This document shows, piece by piece, positions 33,211-46,690 of a stretch of DNA of 64,000 nt; the stretch's first letter is position 1, and the number at the start of each line of letters is the position of its first letter. The notes beneath the pieces are model-generated. The model was not told the DNA's origin and made no database searches. It saw only the letters and a program-made list of their open reading frames with translations. Source of the stretch: Hermatobates lingyangjiaoensis (lineage: Eukaryota; Arthropoda; Insecta; Hemiptera; Hermatobatidae); NCBI GenBank assembly GCA_026182355.1, contig JAPFBL010000226.1, positions 730,001 to 794,000 of the forward strand, in the 5' to 3' direction. The position numbers and the translations under genes were made by a program.

Positions 33211-35149
33211 AGATTTTAACTACCTTATTTCATTGATCTTAAACTTCAGCAGTTACCCTAAACATCATAAAGCTGAAAGAACCGGTGTGACCTACTGGCA
33301 GTCTGACTATTCATGTATATATATTACTGATGATTAGAGCTCCTTAGGTTGGTGATAAATGCTTATTTTTGATTTGGTACGTCTTTTTGAACACATCGTA
33401 CCTCGAAGAGGAGGTAAAGCAGTCCTTTAAGTAGATATTAAAATTTCCAAAATATACCAACCATGAGCAAAAAGTTAAATAAACCAAAAATATTCAATAT
33501 TATTCTTATTTTCCTGCGGACTCGAATACTTAGAAAATTCTATTACAAAGGTAGATTTTAATAAGTAAACAAAAAGAAAATGGTCTCCAGATTGCCAAAA
33601 TATGCCAAATGATGATGCAAATATAAAATATGAACTTTAACTCAGTGGAAATAATGTTAATATAACACTTAAGAGAGCTGCAGTTCTTGTATCATGCTTC
33701 TGCTATTCCATTTATTTTGGTTATCAATTTAATTGCTTAAAAGTAACCATTAATCTTCAACCCAAGTTATATCATGGCACTAAAATGTATAAATCAGTTA
33801 AATTTAATTTTAAATTCACTTAAAAGTGATGAATACATTTTCATTCTGTTTATTTTATTTCTTTTTCTATAAGGTACTCCAGGTTTTTTGGCCACCAACC
33901 ACAACAGTTTTTGAAATATTTGGAATAATGAATAATGCTGTAGAAATGTAGTATTCATTAGAAATTCTAAGCTATAAAACATAAGAAAATATTTTCTAGC
34001 TTCATCCATCAAAGTTGATCAGTAGTCTGTGATAACTTGAGGTCACTGTAACAGAAAATTACATAGACCATGAATTCTAATTATACCATGACCATTTTTT
34101 TTTGTTGAATATTGAATTTCAGGAAGAAAGAAGTTTGTCAAAGAAGTGTGACGAAATATAAAGAGGCCCCATGGGGTAGAAAACAACAACGGGTCGGGAG
34201 GTTGAATCATTCTCGGCGTTAATACAAACTGTCATCAATAATTTAAACGATTAACTCGAGAACATTTAAGGCCAAAACAATTTAGCAGTCAAAACGATCA
34301 TGTTTAACATACGCTTTCTTATCACATCATATGAGATAAGCAATCTCTTATCAGTTAAAGTTTGCTTCCTTTACTTATTGAAAATACAATTTCAAAATAT
34401 TTTTTATAAAAAAAAAATAAATATGTATATTTGAAATTGTACTATCCGAAGTATTCTCCCCAATATACTGCCAAAGAAATATATCTTAAAGCAGGCCTGC
34501 CATTATTGACGATTGTCAAGTTTATTCAATTTCTAACATCACTGGATTCATTGAATACAATGAATTAATTGAATAAAATTAATTAAAATTAATGTAAGTA
34601 CGTACACAATACATGAATAAGATAAATGTATTTTCAGTAAATATGCGATTTATACATAAGGAAAAAATATGTATAAAAATATACATGTGCCATGTTATAG
34701 TGCTGATAATACCCGATTATTTTATGAAATAGTGCCTTTTTATATCTTTTGCTGCATGTCTGGAGGTCATTGAAATGTTCGCACTTGGTGCATGGCAATC
34801 AGCCACAAAATGTTAGCAAGACGGGACCTATTTGTGGAAAAATAAATATGACGCTTCCTTCTATTATAAACAAATCAATACATAAAACTGCGAAGAATAT
34901 AAACTGATAATTTATATAAAGAAACGTTTTTAGAAAAACTTGTTTCACATATTTTATTACAAATTACAAATCACTTTAAGAGTAATTTTGAACCATTTAT
35001 TATTTTTATTAGTATTAATATAAATTATTTTCGAGATCTAAAACAGATCTGGTATTAATTATTTCGTTGTGTTTTCCTACGTACTATTCAATATATAATA
35101 ATTAATATGGCCTTCGGTAGATTCCAGTTTATCCTAATTTGCCAAAGGA
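33211..35149. other. Gene-free AT-rich stretch
   Basis: No supported feature. The short minus-strand frame at 33794-34012 has no support. Confidence 0.5.
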
Positions 35150-35667
35150 AGATGGTTCATGAATTGGAAGAATAGTGTATCCAACAGCCTAGCAATCGTG
35201 GATCCATGGTAATGGCTCTCCCAAGTGCTCAGGGGCCTCTACCCATTTAGAAGTGTTCTCCATCTTGTCGGGATATCAAAGATACTTCTCAGTAAGTTTG
35301 AGAATAGACAAATCTTGTATTGTATGGAAAGGAGCAGGAATAATCTAAGGATTTTAACCGGATTTCTAACGGGTCACTACAAACTTAATAGCCATCTGCG
35401 AAGAATGGGCATTATTAATGATGGTTTGTACAGATTCTGCAAGGAAGAGGAAGAAACACCGTTTCACCTGCTGGCTGATTGTCAAGCCACTGTGCTACAC
35501 AGAGGCAGGTGCTTCGGGACACTCAACAAAACTATAGAAGAACTTTTATCGTTGAACCCAGCAAAAGTGCTGAGCTTCTTGGAGGCATTGAAGCTAACTG
35601 GGATACTGCAGTACAGTAGGGGGGGGGGGAGTCAAATAGTTCTTAGGAAATCACCCACAATAAAATA
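35150..35667 (+). pseudogene. Jockey/R1-like LINE, RNase H-region tail
   Basis: The open frame from 35225 (also readable slightly upstream) contains LRILTGFLTGHYKLNSHLRR, then MGIINDGLYRFCKEEEETPF and HLLADCQA. This follows the C-terminal part of arthropod non-LTR retrotransposon ORF2 proteins, the RNase H tail with its LTGH and C-x-EEEET-HLL-C signature. The RT and nuclease are missing, as expected of a 5'-truncated LINE. A run of nine G near 35621 and an AT-rich end with AATAAA motifs follow the coding part. Whether the copy ends at about 35670 or includes the GC-balanced segment to about 35860 is unclear. Confidence 0.75.
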
Positions 35668-36480
35668 ATTAAATAATAAAATAAATGTTATCGGGATGGT
35701 AGGTAGAGCCCCTGATTTCCATGTCCTCACCGTGAGAGCCGGCAACAGGTGGTCCCTCACCTGGGAGAGTAGTCTTTTTATGGAGTAGTTCTGTGAGAAG
35801 CAGTTTCTTCTCGGAAGGTTGCCTGCATAGCAACAAGAGGTAGCAACACCCTCAACCCTTACTAATTAATAGTACTAATAAATGCTTTAATATTTGTTTA
35901 GATGAAGTTTCTATGAATGGATATTAAGAAATACCAAATTATATTTATATAATTTGACATCTATACCAAGATGTCAAAGAATCATGCACAAGGCGTCGAG
36001 ATTCAACTATTTAACAAATTACTTATTCAAACAAGTAAAATGTTTGTATAAAAGATCAAACAAGGACGCTATAATTATGTGATAGGACATCTGGCTAATG
36101 ACCAATCAGACGCGGTGGCACAAGTTCACACTACTGATCAAAATTTAATTCATTGTTAATATAATCTCTGGGAAGTTATAAAATGTGATCACCTAGCTTC
36201 ATTTCTTCAATCCTCAGTACTAAAGGCAAGATCGCTACCCCTTTGATAATATCTTATCCCTTTTTAACTTTACTGTAATCAGCGAATTCTATCCCTTTTC
36301 AGAATTTGAAAAATAAAATATAATTTCTTCAAAGCATAGAATTAGTTCACAAATTCATTCCGCAACAGTAATATAGCCCCTCGGAATCTTTTGACGAAAG
36401 AAAATTATAATTATCTAGTTTAGTTATTTCTAAATCAAAGACAACGTCTCCAAAAAGACTTCGTTTCCAAGACGTTCATT
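35668..36480. other. Region after the LINE tail
   Basis: The first 190 bases (to about 35860) are GC-balanced and may be LINE 3' UTR. The rest is unassigned AT-rich DNA. Confidence 0.4.
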
Positions 36481-36514
36481 TCCTGTGTCTACCTTATTGC
36501 CACAAGCAGATAAA

Positions 36515-36605
36515 TCTTACAAAGAACTTTCGTGTTCGAAACGAGTTCCTTGTTTAATAAAACTTTCTTTGTGTGAAGATTTCAGCCATCTTTTTCAAGT
36601 TGGAC
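36515..36605 (+). repeat. Family F arm relic
   Basis: GTGTTCGAAACGAGTTCCTT and TTTAATAAAACTTTCTTTGT match the GAAAC side of family F arms. The CUGANGA side is gone. Confidence 0.55.
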
Positions 36606-38934
36606 TCGGATTGCTCAAAGTGGCACTGTAAATCATGCATTGATTACTTTAAGTCTGTGGTATATTCGAATTGGTATTGAACGCATTCAGCTGACAACTA
36701 TTTTTTATTGGATATAGTAATGCATGAAATAAAAGTTTAGGGATATAAACATAAATTAAATATAATAGAGGCAGTCATATATCGTGCACTAAGTACACAA
36801 AGTTCTCAAAACTCGTCTATCAAGTGATGTGTACATCATAAGCTGAATCAATAACGTCCAACTGGAGCGTGACGTCACGAATGGGAGAACATAATGGACA
36901 TACACATAGAATGCTTTTTATTTATTTTGCTAAAATAAATTTCATTTATAGCATACTCCATAATACGGTAGTTTATGAATTTAGGAAAAATAAAATAAGA
37001 ATCAATAAATATAATAATAATATTTCAAAAATACAAAATCTCACTATCTCACTTCACTAGGGCGTCAAAATCAATAACATTAACAAACTTAGGTATAAAA
37101 GGAATAATGTCTGATTTGAGCAATTTTCGAAGATGAATGGATACCCAGATCTGAATGTAGGAGCACCTGACTAATTAATGGAGTCAATGGAACCACTCTG
37201 GGTGGTTCTTGAAGAACAGAAGCAAAGTGAGTCATCTAAAATCATGAACCAGTACTATATATATATATATATATTATATATATATATCATAATATATAAT
37301 AATATTATAAGTTGTGGTAAAACTTTGTGGTGGTTGATCTTTATTTGTTGTGTGTTGTGTTTCTGAGGATGGAGTGTATATAGGTAAAATCATGATTGTA
37401 TAGTTACAATTGCTTGTAGTTAACTTGTGACTACATTATAACCATACGCATCACAATCGTCTCTACTTTATACTTAGCATTAAACCGTTACAAACATTCT
37501 GTAAATTGCTACAATTTCTTAACTGAATTTTTAGAATAGTTATGAGTACATACATACCTTCTATGACTTAACCTATAAATTTACTGGTTTTTTGAAACAC
37601 TCAACGTTAACAATCTATCATAGATTGTTAGTTTGTACCTGTGTTCTTGGGTCGGAAAGCTTGTTCCTTTACTATTCGGCTCCCATTTTTTATTACTGGC
37701 GACTACGATACCGAGTTTTTTTCTACTTGGAAATTCTAAACTTTTTTTGAACCAAGTGTGCCAAGAAGCACCCTGGCATTGAAAAGCTCGGAGGGACGGG
37801 GGCCATACAAGATTTTTTCACCATAACAAATGTAGAGGTCATAGAAAAGATTTAACGTTTTCGACCAGCAGGATTCAGATCATTATACCTGAACCACACA
37901 AATTACTACAGACCACAATACCATAACAATAATGAAATAACACTTGCAGTTAGCTAAATAAAATCTCAGCACAGACTTCGTCACAAACAATTGCACTTTA
38001 GAAAGGTTAGCTCGTTTTCAGACAACTTATCCTCTATGATTGATGCTATTTTAGGAATAAACAGCATCAACCAACCAAAAACAAATAAGATTTTCGATAT
38101 AACGCTGTAGAAATTCTGAAGCAAATATGTTATCAACGGCTCATGAATAATGTCGTAATAAGTCTGATGATGCTTGAACACGGAAAAGTTGGTCAATTGG
38201 CAGGCGATTTATTTCACAGATAACCTCCATATCTCTTTGTACTCATACACATTCTTAAACAAATTACCAAAAACGACAAAATATTATAAAAAAAAGGAAT
38301 ATGTCACCACATGTCTGTACAACTTGTATTAATCAAATCTATAATAGTCTGTAAACAGCTTTACTAGGAGTAAATTCATTGTGAAATATAATGAACAATC
38401 AAGAAAATGCTATTAATTAAATTGATCATTTATTATTTCTGACAACTGGTGGGCTTACTATATAGTTGAGTGAAAGCAACTTCAGATATTTTTTTTATAG
38501 AAACAGGACAAACATTGTACAATCCATGTTAAGATAGGAAAAATGGATTTAATTCTTTGTTGTTACGGTGGATTCTATAAAAATAGGACGAAAGGTTTAA
38601 GAATGGTTACCAAAATTTCTGAGCTTTAAATGAATTAGTGGTTTTTCGGGTGGTTGGATTAATCTAATTGCGAGGATGTTAGGGATTTGACGCGCAGAAG
38701 AGAAGGGTGACAAATGACAAGAGTGTACCGCAGAGAGCAGCAGGTCCCGAGGAGAAGAATGTCAGGTCAGCGACCCTTGCAAGGTCAATGTAATAGCCCA
38801 CATACTCCCTTCGCGCAGGGCCTACCAACCCTCAACAGGCCTTAAAACAACAGTGCCATGCTGCATTACCAAGCAAATGGATATATCAAACTGATATATC
38901 AACACTGCATACTGTAGTATAACAAGATTTCACC
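36606..38934. other. Gene-free stretch
   Basis: Includes small TA tracts at about 37254-37300, a 10-bp perfect hairpin at about 37610-37630 (AACAATCTAT and its complement), and a GC-balanced patch at about 38690-38830 with no supported gene. Confidence 0.5.
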
Positions 38935-39125
38935 TGATATAACAATCAACAATTCAAACCACAATAAGAAATGAGTCAAAATTTCTATCAATTTTTTTAT
39001 CAAATGAGTCAAATTCCGTCAGAGTCAAAATCCCAACTCAGTTGGGACTCTGACGAAGACCACTTGTTAAGGTTGAAAGATCTTAGTCTTTTTTCTCATT
39101 TCTTCTTGTGGTTCGAACGTTAATT
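38935..39125. repeat. Family A palindrome, asymmetric
   Basis: The left arm is interrupted and lacks the GAAA half. The right arm is complete with an intact ribozyme. Ends read AAACCACAATAAGAAATGAG and its near complement. Confidence 0.75.
39046..39088 (+). ncRNA. Hammerhead ribozyme, family A
   Basis: GACT/AGTC, CTGACGA, helix II ACC/GGT (one pair shorter than usual), GAAA, AGATCT, T17. Confidence 0.75.
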
Positions 39126-40593
39126 ATACTGTAGTATGTAGAAAGAATACCACCAGAACAGTATCACAGTATTGGCCTGCAACATGAGAAGGTAACAGCT
39201 ATAAACATGATATCATTTGGAAAAACGAAGTATGCCAAGATGTGAGATTTATGCCATAAAAATAAGATTTATCTATAATCTGGTAATGTTTGTTTCCAAC
39301 GCTCACACATACAGCAATTCCCTGTTCCATCGTAAAATTTGGCGAAAGAAGACAGATCGATTTAATAAAACATCTTTGAATACTGTACTAAAGAGGAAGT
39401 AGTACTTATTAATAATCAAGCCGGTTTAATGTCTCAAATGGTTTAACAATTAAGTTTCAAGAAATGTCAACATCATTTTAGAGAAATCAGAAAGTATTTC
39501 AGCCTGAAATAGACAGGCATTAGACATTCTACTTTAATGTTAAATAGAACCAATATTTCTTTTCAAAACAAGGCAAAAAAAAAGCTAAAACATTGTTGAA
39601 ATAATGGATGTTTAAAATTTGATTCAAGAAGATAAAAAAAAAATGCTATGGTTAGTTGAGTTCTGGTTGAATGTTTAAAAAAAAAATAGAGGAACAGATG
39701 AGGGGACAAAGTGGAATAAATGGCTGGGGCAAAACCTGTAATGCAAAGCATCTGGGCGGGTGGCGCCAAGGCAACAGTTTAACTAGACATCACCTGTCTG
39801 AGTCTCAAGAGACGACGTGGCACTGTGAATCGCTCGTCCCATCGCGTCGGCAACTCTACAACCACTTACTACATTTCAAAAGGCTTTACAAATTATGTGT
39901 TCCCAGAAATGAAACAACTATCAAACATCCATCTTTACATCACTACTTCATTTGAGTTGTAATACAATTTTCCAATAATACTATCAACATAATTCAAACA
40001 ATTGTTAAATATTACATTTTTATAATAAAAAAAAAACATATTGGCAGTATATCACATATACTTATCGCGATAAACGAATAACCTTGGAGCTTCAGGGTCA
40101 AACAAACTACACTCTAATCGGCCTTGTCCGTAGTGCGAATAAACAAACTCACTTCTTTGTAGAGATAAAAGTCAAATAGAAACATATATCAATCCTATAA
40201 AATAAGATGTTTAAATCTCAAAGCGTATTAATTTAGTATTAATAAAATATCATATATACACATAAATATAGTATGAATTAATATAGAATAGTTCACTAAA
40301 TGGTATTTCACCAAATACATCCCTATTTTTGAAAGATTTTTAAAAGGTCCTTCTTTCCCTGCTAGTTTCTTATATTATTAAGTAGACGACAATTAGTATT
40401 TCTTGTGAATATCAAAAAATGCAGTTAATAGTGTTTCAATAAACATCAAATGTCATATGAATATCAGACGTACAATCCCCTTCTAGCTGTTACGTTTGTT
40501 AGAATTGACAAACAATTGACAAGAAATTTGCAGTTTTTTCAATAGTCTATCAGTGCTCGTGGTTATGTCCACTTATGCTTCAGTATAATGAGA

Positions 40594-40629
<36 letters not shown>

Positions 40630-40669
40630 AAATATAACATAAAAATATAAATATAATATAATAAAATGT

Positions 40670-40701
<32 letters not shown>

Positions 40702-40990
40702 AGTCTAATTAGGTTGCAGACCTTCTTTAATACATACTTAAATCATTTATTTAATGTAATTGTCAATTATGATTTATAAACTTTGTAATTTATTTATCAA
40801 TATGAAATGGATTGAATTGCAAGTAAAGAAATCTTATTGGTAGCATTTAGATTATATTAAGTAACCGAATGAAATGGAAAATGTCAGATTAGATTTAATC
40901 TGAGAAGCGTATATAGGAAAATCATTCGCAGAGAAGTTGGCTTTTTCGAAGAAGATTTGCCAAAAATTTGAGTATTTAATTTTTTTACTT
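39126..40990. other. Gene-free stretch
   Basis: A GC-balanced patch at about 39700-39860 lies in an open frame (39671-39955) without homology or splice support. (TA)n at about 40595-40625 and 40670-40700. Confidence 0.5.
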
Positions 40991-40994
40991 TTTC

Positions 40995-41230
40995 TACTAT
41001 ATATCAATGATCAAACCACAATATGAAATGGGAATAACAAGAATAAGATCTTTCAACCGTAACAAGCGGTCTTACGTCAGAGTCAAAACCACTGAGTCTA
41101 AACGTGAAAGTCTCCCTTTCTCTTTTCTCCTGAAGACGGATTGCCCAAAAATTTGAGTTTGTAAGTGTGTTTCTTCACTTTGTGTGCTACCTATCTTCAA
41201 TTTTGAACCAATATATGTATATATATATAA
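40995..41230. repeat. Chimeric palindrome: family A left arm, family C right arm
   Basis: The left half is a family A arm on the minus strand (ribozyme 41041-41084, with an inserted base after CTGACG). The right half, from about 41100, is a family C arm on the plus strand (ribozyme 41127-41157, CTGAAGA intact but G12 changed to A). The junction lies at about 41085-41105. Confidence 0.8.
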
Positions 41231-41231
41231 A

Positions 41232-41425
41232 AAACAAGATTTTACATAAACACGTGAATTAACAATTAATGTTACAACCACAATAAGAAATGGGAAAACA
41301 AGACTATGATCCCTCAACCGTAACAAGCGGTCTTCGTCAGAGTCATTTGTTTTCCCATTTTCTTATTGTGATTTGATCATTGATTGTTATTTCACGTGCT
41401 TATGTGAAATCTTTTTATATATATA
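41232..41425. repeat. Family A unit with dead ribozyme
   Basis: The left-arm hammerhead (41302-41344,-) reads GAGG instead of GAAA. It joins at AGTC directly to a TTTGTTTTCCCATT right-arm end, deleting the right ribozyme. Confidence 0.7.
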
Positions 41426-41470
41426 TATATTATATAAATATTGATAAAATTATCGACCGTGGAATAGAAA

Positions 41471-41586
41471 CAAAACTAAAGTTTATTGGGACTCCGTCAG
41501 TTCTTCAGGTTCACCATTGCCACGGGCAATGAGAGTTTAATTTGAACCTGAAGAACTAACTGAGTCCCCATAAACTTTATTTTTGT
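41471..41586. repeat. Family D palindrome, minimal
   Basis: AAAGTTTATTGGGACTC is mirrored by GAGTCCCCATAAACTTT around CATTGCCACGGGCAATG. It has no ribozyme-like core, only the outer arms. Confidence 0.8.
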
Positions 41587-41749
41587 ATGTATATATGTAT
41601 ATATATAATCAAACCACAAAATGAGAAGGGGAAAATACTAAGACTAAGACTAAGAGTCACAAATTTATAATCGCTTGGTCCACAGATCTTAATCCCATTT
41701 CTGAATTTGTGACGGTTCTTTAGACTTCAATATATATAAACAATGAATA

Positions 41750-44700
41750 TTTAATTTGAAGGTTGTCTAAAAAATTAACAATTTCATTTATATTTCAATT
41801 TTTTAAATCACAATTTTACTGACGGTAATAGTATTTTAACACATTAAAAAAAATGATGTTAGTAAATTAAAAATAGAATGGCTGACTAATAAAAGAAACC
41901 AACGATAAATTATATTTATAATATTGGTTTAGAAATTTGTAAATTATCCAATCTATCCAATCTGTTTGTTTGTTAATCCAATTTGGTTGAATATGTATTT
42001 CCTCACAGAGACCCAGTTTTGGATCTCTTATTTTTCGTGTTCAACTTGACCTTTAAGCGCATTTTAATAACTATAATTATTGGGGGAAAACAAGCTAGCA
42101 TACTTATTACATCGTATCCGAATTCCAGATAAGCACAGTATATTGATTTCTGGACATTGGGAAATAAAAATTTATCGATATTTAATATTTTCATTATTAC
42201 TCAATCAATTATTAATACATACAAAAGTCATTTGGACAAGAATTTTCATAAACTTATTTCATCAGGAAATGGGGTCCATGATTATTTTTTATTAATTACA
42301 AAATATTTTATTGAACCAGTATTATTTTTTCCATTGTAAACTTTGTCAGTTAAAATTGATAGAAAAAGTAGAGTTGTCTACACTCAACTTTACTAGGAAG
42401 TAAACCTATTATCAAAAATAATAATCAATAAATTTAATCAATTGATTTATTTTAAATTGGTATATACCAATTTTGTATATATAAACTTTAATATATAATA
42501 TAATATATACAATAATGACGGTATTGTAGTAATGATTCCACAATACCGTCAATGATATTGAAAATGCGATGAAATGTTTGTTTAATACAATTGGTGAATG
42601 ATTCCTAGGCATGTACTACTGAAGACGATGAAATTAATTATTAATATTGATGATTAACTATTATTGGTCATCATTATATTTAATGATGATTAATTGTTAT
42701 TAATCATCATTAAAGCTTGTCACTTGGTCGGTTATCAATGAGGTGGAATAGAGTTTAGGTTGTCTCGTGGTTACAATTTGAGAAAGACAAAAAATAATAA
42801 AAATATTATAAAAATTAACTTCAAATCTTCTAAATAATTATTTAACCTAATTTAATATTTTTTACAGTAATCTAATTGTAATGATTTGATCGGTTATATA
42901 AACTTTTGTAATTAAATATCTTTAATGAACCAAATACCAACTGAATAAATTGATCCTAATTTTACAAATAAAATTACTTGTTATAAATTTGGTTATTCAT
43001 TAACTCTGAGATTTTAATAAGACTAAGGTAAACAAATTGAACACAAGTAGAACTTAATGTTCGCCGTATATGGGTGTACAGTGCGGATTATTTAGCATTT
43101 TAGTTATGGGTAACCACTATACCGGCTTGATTCTACAACACAAGTCCTAAATAAACTCCACTAAAGTTGATAGGTGAAGGGATCTTTAGCGAGTACTTGC
43201 CATCTTATCGGGCTCATAACCAATAGCGTTCCTTTACCCACCAACCAGGGATGTTTGAATTCAGGAAAAAGTAGCATTTGATAAACCTCATCAATTTCCT
43301 CATTACTGTAAGTGTCTGCATCATATAAATAATAAAGGTTCAGATGAAATCGCATTAATAAATATAAATCAATTTCAAGAACGAAAACAACATTTACTGA
43401 TCTCAAATGAAAAAGTAATTGTAAAAACGTTGTAAATTAGATTCTTACTTACAGCTGACAGTCGCGATGCTTAGAGACTAAGACTAGATCTCGACATCGG
43501 CTAGTAAGCTAGACTGACAGCATGCCCCACTTTCATGTGGGTAGACCAGGGTAGGTGTATGTCTACGTCCGTACTCCACTCCAAGGCTACTTACTTCTTC
43601 TTGTACTTACTTAACCTTATTAAAATTTTTTATCTTTGAAGGTAATATTAAATCTACAAATCATGGAATCAACATACTTTAAGCAGACTTTCGTTTATTA
43701 TTAGAGTAATTAAAAAAAACAACAACAACAAAAATTGAGACTACCAGAAGTCTGCGGAGTCTCTCCTTGAAAAATTGCCCATACCTTGATTTTTTACTTT
43801 GATATCTAGAATTTTTTTAGGTAAATCATTGAAACTTTGCGATTTTTACTACCATTATATCTATCGTAAACAGAGTTTTTTTTATAATTCAAAACTAAAT
43901 ACAAAAATACCAAAACTTTCAAATCAATATCAGAGAATAGAGTAGACGATACCTGTTTTGATCGCTGTGCACCCTAGCTTTCCAGCCATTTACACCATTA
44001 GATCAAATCAGGCCGACGATTTAACGAGTTAAATACTGTGTTAAGGTATAAATTTTGCGTATAAATGTGCTAACTTGGAAGAATAGACTCCATCGTTGTT
44101 ACCAATGTAGCACAGTTGTCCCCCGAAACCCTGTTCTAGACTCTAAAATCAATGATTCCATAATTAGTAGGGTACATTATGTGTTAATAGAGAACAAATT
44201 TCAAATCAAATTACTTATTCTTTGATACAAAAGTTGAAATATCACTTATTACAGAATTTAGCCTATTATTATGGTTTATAACAACTTATGACGTTATATT
44301 AACGAAAATTCGCAGGATTTTGCGGAAGAGTGAATGATATTAGAGATACTTTTAACAAGCCAATTGTATTAAGATAAAATAAGTTTGCTCTTTTAACTGA
44401 CCTACTGAAAGGCAGATTTTGTTTTGCTGAACAGTTCATTTACAGAAACTGATTAATTTGTGGGAAATAACAGATTGCTTTAATCTTAATAATTAGCGAG
44501 CAAAAATTCGCATATACAGTGGATGTGACTTAACGAATTTCAAAATGATGAAATATCACTTTATCAAAATTGATTTATTGCTGACGTATACATCTTGAAG
44601 TTTTTCTGTTAATTGGGATATATTTAGAGGCCGAATCAGAGGAAATTATAAAACACTGAGGGGCAGCTATACATTAGGCTAATATACGCACTAGGAATGG

Positions 44701-45165
44701 CTCAATAATGACTTCTCTTCCACTATATATTTAGTAATGAACAGTTCAGTAAAATTCTTTCTTAAGTAACAACTGAACAAGAGTTCCTTCTCAAACATTA
44801 CTATAATTGATGCCATAATCGAGTGATCGTTTACACATTAGTATTACATTATATGATTATGTCAAACACATGTGTGAATAATATGAAATGCACCGAGGTT
44901 CCGGAGTGGGACGCTCAATATCAGACTCCAAAATGCTTAATAGAATCTTATATGTATCTAGACAATCTTATGTATCTATAATACATAAATATCTTATTAA
45001 GCACTAAGTAACATATGTTCTCAACATATCACCCACATAAACCCACAACATTGATTTAAAATTTAAAAAAAAATAATACAAAAACATTTATCCTTCGGAT
45101 TATAGATGAATGTTTGAACTCATATGAAATGATAATAAAACTATATTTTATTTTAATATTAATAA
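41750..45165. other. Gene-free AT-rich stretch
   Basis: Contains a 12-bp-stem hairpin at 42516-42551 (TGACGGTATTGT and its complement), a fragment of the 1.6-kb-element terminus at about 42370-42405 (CTACACTCAACTTTACTA), and a SINE-like fragment at 43178-43222. No gene supported. Confidence 0.5.
43178..43222 (-). mobile_element. Diverged fragment of the 57243/63026 SINE
   Basis: GATCTTTAGCGAGTACTTGC then GGGCTCATAACC on the plus strand lines up with GATCTTTAACGAGTACCTGA and GGCTCGGGACC at about 63168-63208. It lies inside an 81-codon frame and so argues against reading that frame as a gene. Confidence 0.4.
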
Positions 45166-45389
45166 TATATATATTATATATATTATATATATAATTTATA
45201 TATATATATATATATTATTAAAGTAGACGGCAGCTTCCGCATTTACGACTTTTTTGCTCATTTATATTTCGTGCTGTTATTAAGGAGTCTTTTCCGATTC
45301 TGTCTACTTCTACTTCTACTTCTTCCATCTTTAATCCCCCCCTTCTATTTCCTACCGTAAAACTGCCAATCTAAAAAGCATTTTCTCTC

Positions 45390-45830
45390 ATTTTCCCCTC
45401 AGCCTTCCAATCCTGTTCCTGGAATGAAACAATGTGGACGCCGTGGCTGTCAAACTTGCCTGATTGTAAATCCTAATCCTTCCTTCGATTCCCCTTCCAC
45501 CATAGTTCCTCCGGTTCAGGTCAATTCCTCCTGTACCTCGAGCAACTGTGTTTACCGACTGGATTGCACTCAGTGTGACTCCTTTTACGTTGGCTTAACT
45601 TCTAATAAGTTGAGCCTTCGTATGAATGGTCATAGGGCTTCAGTCGGTAAAACGCAGTAACTATCCTGTAGCCTCCATGCGAATCGCTGGACTCAGTTTC
45701 AATGACTGTTTCAGGGTTCAGATCCTGAAAAGATCCCCGAATCCAACAATAAAGTTACCCTAAGAGCTTCAGAGGAGGCATACATATGCTTACTTGATGC
45801 TCGCTCTTCCCCCGGACTCAACCTCAACGA
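45390..45830 (+). pseudogene. Second PLE lineage: Zn-finger and GIY-YIG endonuclease, broken
   Basis: In the frame from about 45395, PVPGMKQCGRRGCQTC gives the Cys-rich finger that precedes the nuclease in PLEs. NCVYRLDCTQCDSFYVGLTS and LRMNGHR follow: a GIY-YIG core (CVY, YVG) with its conserved Arg. A stop at 45658 and at least two frameshifts follow, after which LSFNDCFRVQIL and VTLRASEEAYIC, then SPGLNLNDN, mark the protein end near 45835. RT is absent. Its wording is unlike the GIY-YIG copies at 4366 and 47816, so this is a different lineage. A family B hammerhead lies about 300 bases downstream on the same strand, fitting a 3' pseudo-LTR. Confidence 0.8.
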
Positions 45831-45835
45831 TAATT

Positions 45836-45970
45836 TATTTATGATTTATTTATTTTTTATTTTTTTTTATTTATTTTTATTTTTTTATTTATTTATTTAT
45901 TTTTTTTATTTTACTTTTTATTTATTATTTTTATTAATTTTAATTTGATTTATCTACTTTTTTATAATTT
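45836..45970. repeat. T-rich low-complexity tract
   Basis: Mostly TTTAT and TTTTT units between the endonuclease end and the ribozyme. Confidence 0.9.
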
Positions 45971-46127
45971 TTTATAGTTATAATTTTTACTCGTTCCTTT
46001 TACGTCTTAATTTGGCTCTTCATTTCCTTCCCCCTCCCTTCCCCCGCTTGGTGGTAAGTGGTGGGGTACTGGCTGCGGTTTCCGAGTCAGTACCGCCCTG
46101 TCTTCCTGCGGGACTCTTCGCTCTTCG

Positions 46128-46165
46128 CACCTCCTGATGACGACGATTGTCGAAATATCGATGTG
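46128..46165 (+). ncRNA. Hammerhead ribozyme, family B (consensus box)
   Basis: Core CTGATGA, helix II GAC/GTC with a GATT loop, GAAA, ATAT, cleavage-site C, helix I CACCTC/GATGTG with one mismatch. The only B copy with an exact CUGANGA box, and the one beside its PLE. Confidence 0.75.
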
Positions 46166-46690
46166 AGTTATGTCTGTGTCTTTCTGTGTGTTTCCTTCGT
46201 TTTTTATTTTATTGTAAAAAAGTCCGCTGGACCGTTTCTTTTAATTGTGTTTTATATATATATATAATATATATTATATATATATATTACAATAGAAGTT
46301 GTAATGTTTCATTCAAATTTGCACAGTATTAATAAGAGCAATAGCCTTGTCTGTCTACAGGGTCAACAACTAGCAGACAGTGTTTTACTTATTTCTTCCT
46401 GAACTCTTTTATTTACCCTAACTTCCCAGCTTTTTGTTCCCTTTCCTGGTTCTTTACGCCCTTTAAAATACCTTTCTTGACGCTTTCGGTTCTTAATGTC
46501 ACACCAGATGGATATTTCACTTCTTTCAGTTCAAGTAAGGTTCTGATAACGACCAGTTGCTTTGTTTGAAATATTTTAGTTCCTTTTCCCTATTTCTTCA
46601 TTCGGTTAAGCCTTAGATATTTGTACTTTAATATGATACTAATAATTATTCTATATATATATATATATATTATATATATATAAACATTTC
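46166..46690. other. Gene-free stretch with TA tracts
   Basis: TA tracts at about 46253-46290 and 46655-46682. No gene. Confidence 0.5.

Noticed and set aside
43161..43406. 81-codon minus-strand frame with protein-like composition
   Set aside because: Part of it aligns with the body of the SINE seen at 57243 and 63026, so the composition is explained by an old SINE.
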